Below are positions 63,395 to 64,000 of a stretch of 64,000 nt of DNA, piece by piece. Origin of the DNA: Eulemur rufifrons (Eukaryota > Chordata > Mammalia > Primates > Lemuridae); NCBI RefSeq assembly GCF_041146395.1, contig NC_091000.1:12476501-12540500 (forward strand). Direction: 5' to 3'. The notes under the pieces are model-generated. The model was not told the DNA's origin, made no database searches, and saw nothing but the letters and a program-made list of their open reading frames with translations. Positions within the stretch are counted from its first letter, which is position 1. The number at the start of each line of letters is the position of its first letter. The translations under genes and the position numbers were made by a program.

Positions 63395-63545
63395 AAGAGG
63401 TGGTTCTCAAACTCCTGTCCCAAGCTGGTTCTGCTCCAGGGCATCTCAGAGGTGTGGGTGTAGACCGGGGTGCAGGGCTGAGGGGCTGACTCTGGAGTAG
63501 TTCTCAGCCACTGCACACTCAGAAGGTCCCCAGGAGACTGGGCTC
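63395..63545 (+). repeat. MER5A-like hAT fragment
   Basis: The gtggttctcaaactcctgtc start is typical of this class. The rest is strongly diverged. Confidence 0.35.
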
Positions 63546-63559
63546 AGAGCCCCTGTGGA

Positions 63560-63730
63560 AAGAGCTGGGCTCTGGCTCCACCACCTGTCAGCCCGAGAGA
63601 GCCCAGGCAAGGTGCATAACCTTCAGGGAGGCGGCGGCCTCTTCTGCGAGCTGGGGAGAGCAACAGCTACGTAATGTGGGTGTCATAGCAAAATGGGTCA
63701 CAGGAAATAAAGCCCTTTGACGCAATGCTA
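63560..63730 (+). repeat. MIR SINE, sense
   Basis: Contains ggctctggctccaccacctg, aggtgcataaccttcaggga and caaaatgggtcacagg. Diverged MIR. Confidence 0.5.
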
Positions 63731-64000
63731 GAAGACGGGTGTCAACCATGTCAGTTCTCTTTCTCTCTCCTTTGCTCTGTGCTAGAAGTTGTCTGAGTCC
63801 AAAGTGAGCACCTCCCAGGGTACCACTGGGCCAATAAAGCCTATGAGCACAGAAAGCTGTGCCCGGATCAAACATGGACGATGGCTTGTCCTTCCTACAG
63901 ACAAGTGGCCCTGCACCCACAGGACCCTCTGCTGAAGTGTCCCTGGCAGACCTCCTTGTTTAAGATCTGAGCAGGCCCTCCTGCTTTCTGCTGAAGCCCA

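Larger units (their letters stand above)
58638..64000 (-). other. ENPP6: ENPP6 intron 3 (partial, runs off the window)
   Basis: Starts with the acceptor gccccctccag of exon 4. The preceding exon should encode residues up to about 178, and I found no such sequence here. Contents recognised: (CA)n, L2 and several MIRs, listed separately. 58638-59509, 60352-62659 and 62851-63394 hold nothing I can name. Confidence 0.8.

Overview
This is nuclear DNA from a primate, most likely a strepsirrhine (lemur-type). It is dominated by old mammalian interspersed repeats (MIR, L2, L1M, MER-type DNA transposons, MaLR-like LTRs). The one well-preserved young Alu (25501-25839, flanked by a 14-bp direct repeat) has the left-arm/linker form that I know from lemur genomes. 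A short piece of lemur-type L1 3' end lies near 28.7 kb. The species call is inference from repeat style.

Only one protein-coding gene is supported: ENPP6, on the minus strand, entering from the right edge. ENPP6 is the choline-specific glycerophosphodiester phosphodiesterase. Five coding exons are visible, at 58496-58637, 57616-57795, 53723-53860, 40519-40642 and 35811-36016. Joined in that order they keep one reading frame, and they correspond to residues 179-440 of the 440-residue family protein with no insertion or deletion. Zinc ligands D193, H197, D240, H241 and H354, the dimer cysteine C412, the glycosylation sites N341 and N404 and the GPI-signal tail are all present. The first 178 residues (signal peptide, D32, nucleophile S71) lie beyond base 64000. 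The intron between exons 5 and 6 uses a GC donor, with an in-frame GT donor 36 nt upstream.

Layout. 1 to about 33.5 kb: gene-free flank downstream of ENPP6, holding old repeats, a weak CpG-rich patch (about 1.9-2.4 kb), a perfect 76-bp tandem duplication (23.7 kb), the lemur-type Alu (25.5 kb) and a 1.27-kb L1 3' end (30.7-32.0 kb). About 33.5-36.0 kb: terminal ENPP6 exon and probable 3' UTR region, with a 20-G run. 36.0-58.6 kb: ENPP6 exons and introns. The 13-kb intron 6 contains a cluster of unusual DNA at 44.2-45.3 kb (GT-rich tract, 33-bp minisatellite, 156-bp purine tract). Intron 5 contains a nearly full-length but dead mariner transposon. 58.6-64 kb: part of intron 3, repeats only.

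I found no tRNA, rRNA, CRISPR array, operon or other prokaryote-type system, and no evidence of a new multi-gene system. The remaining long open frames look like chance frames or frames kept open by tandem repeats. Repeat family names are from memory of consensus sequences and are approximate.
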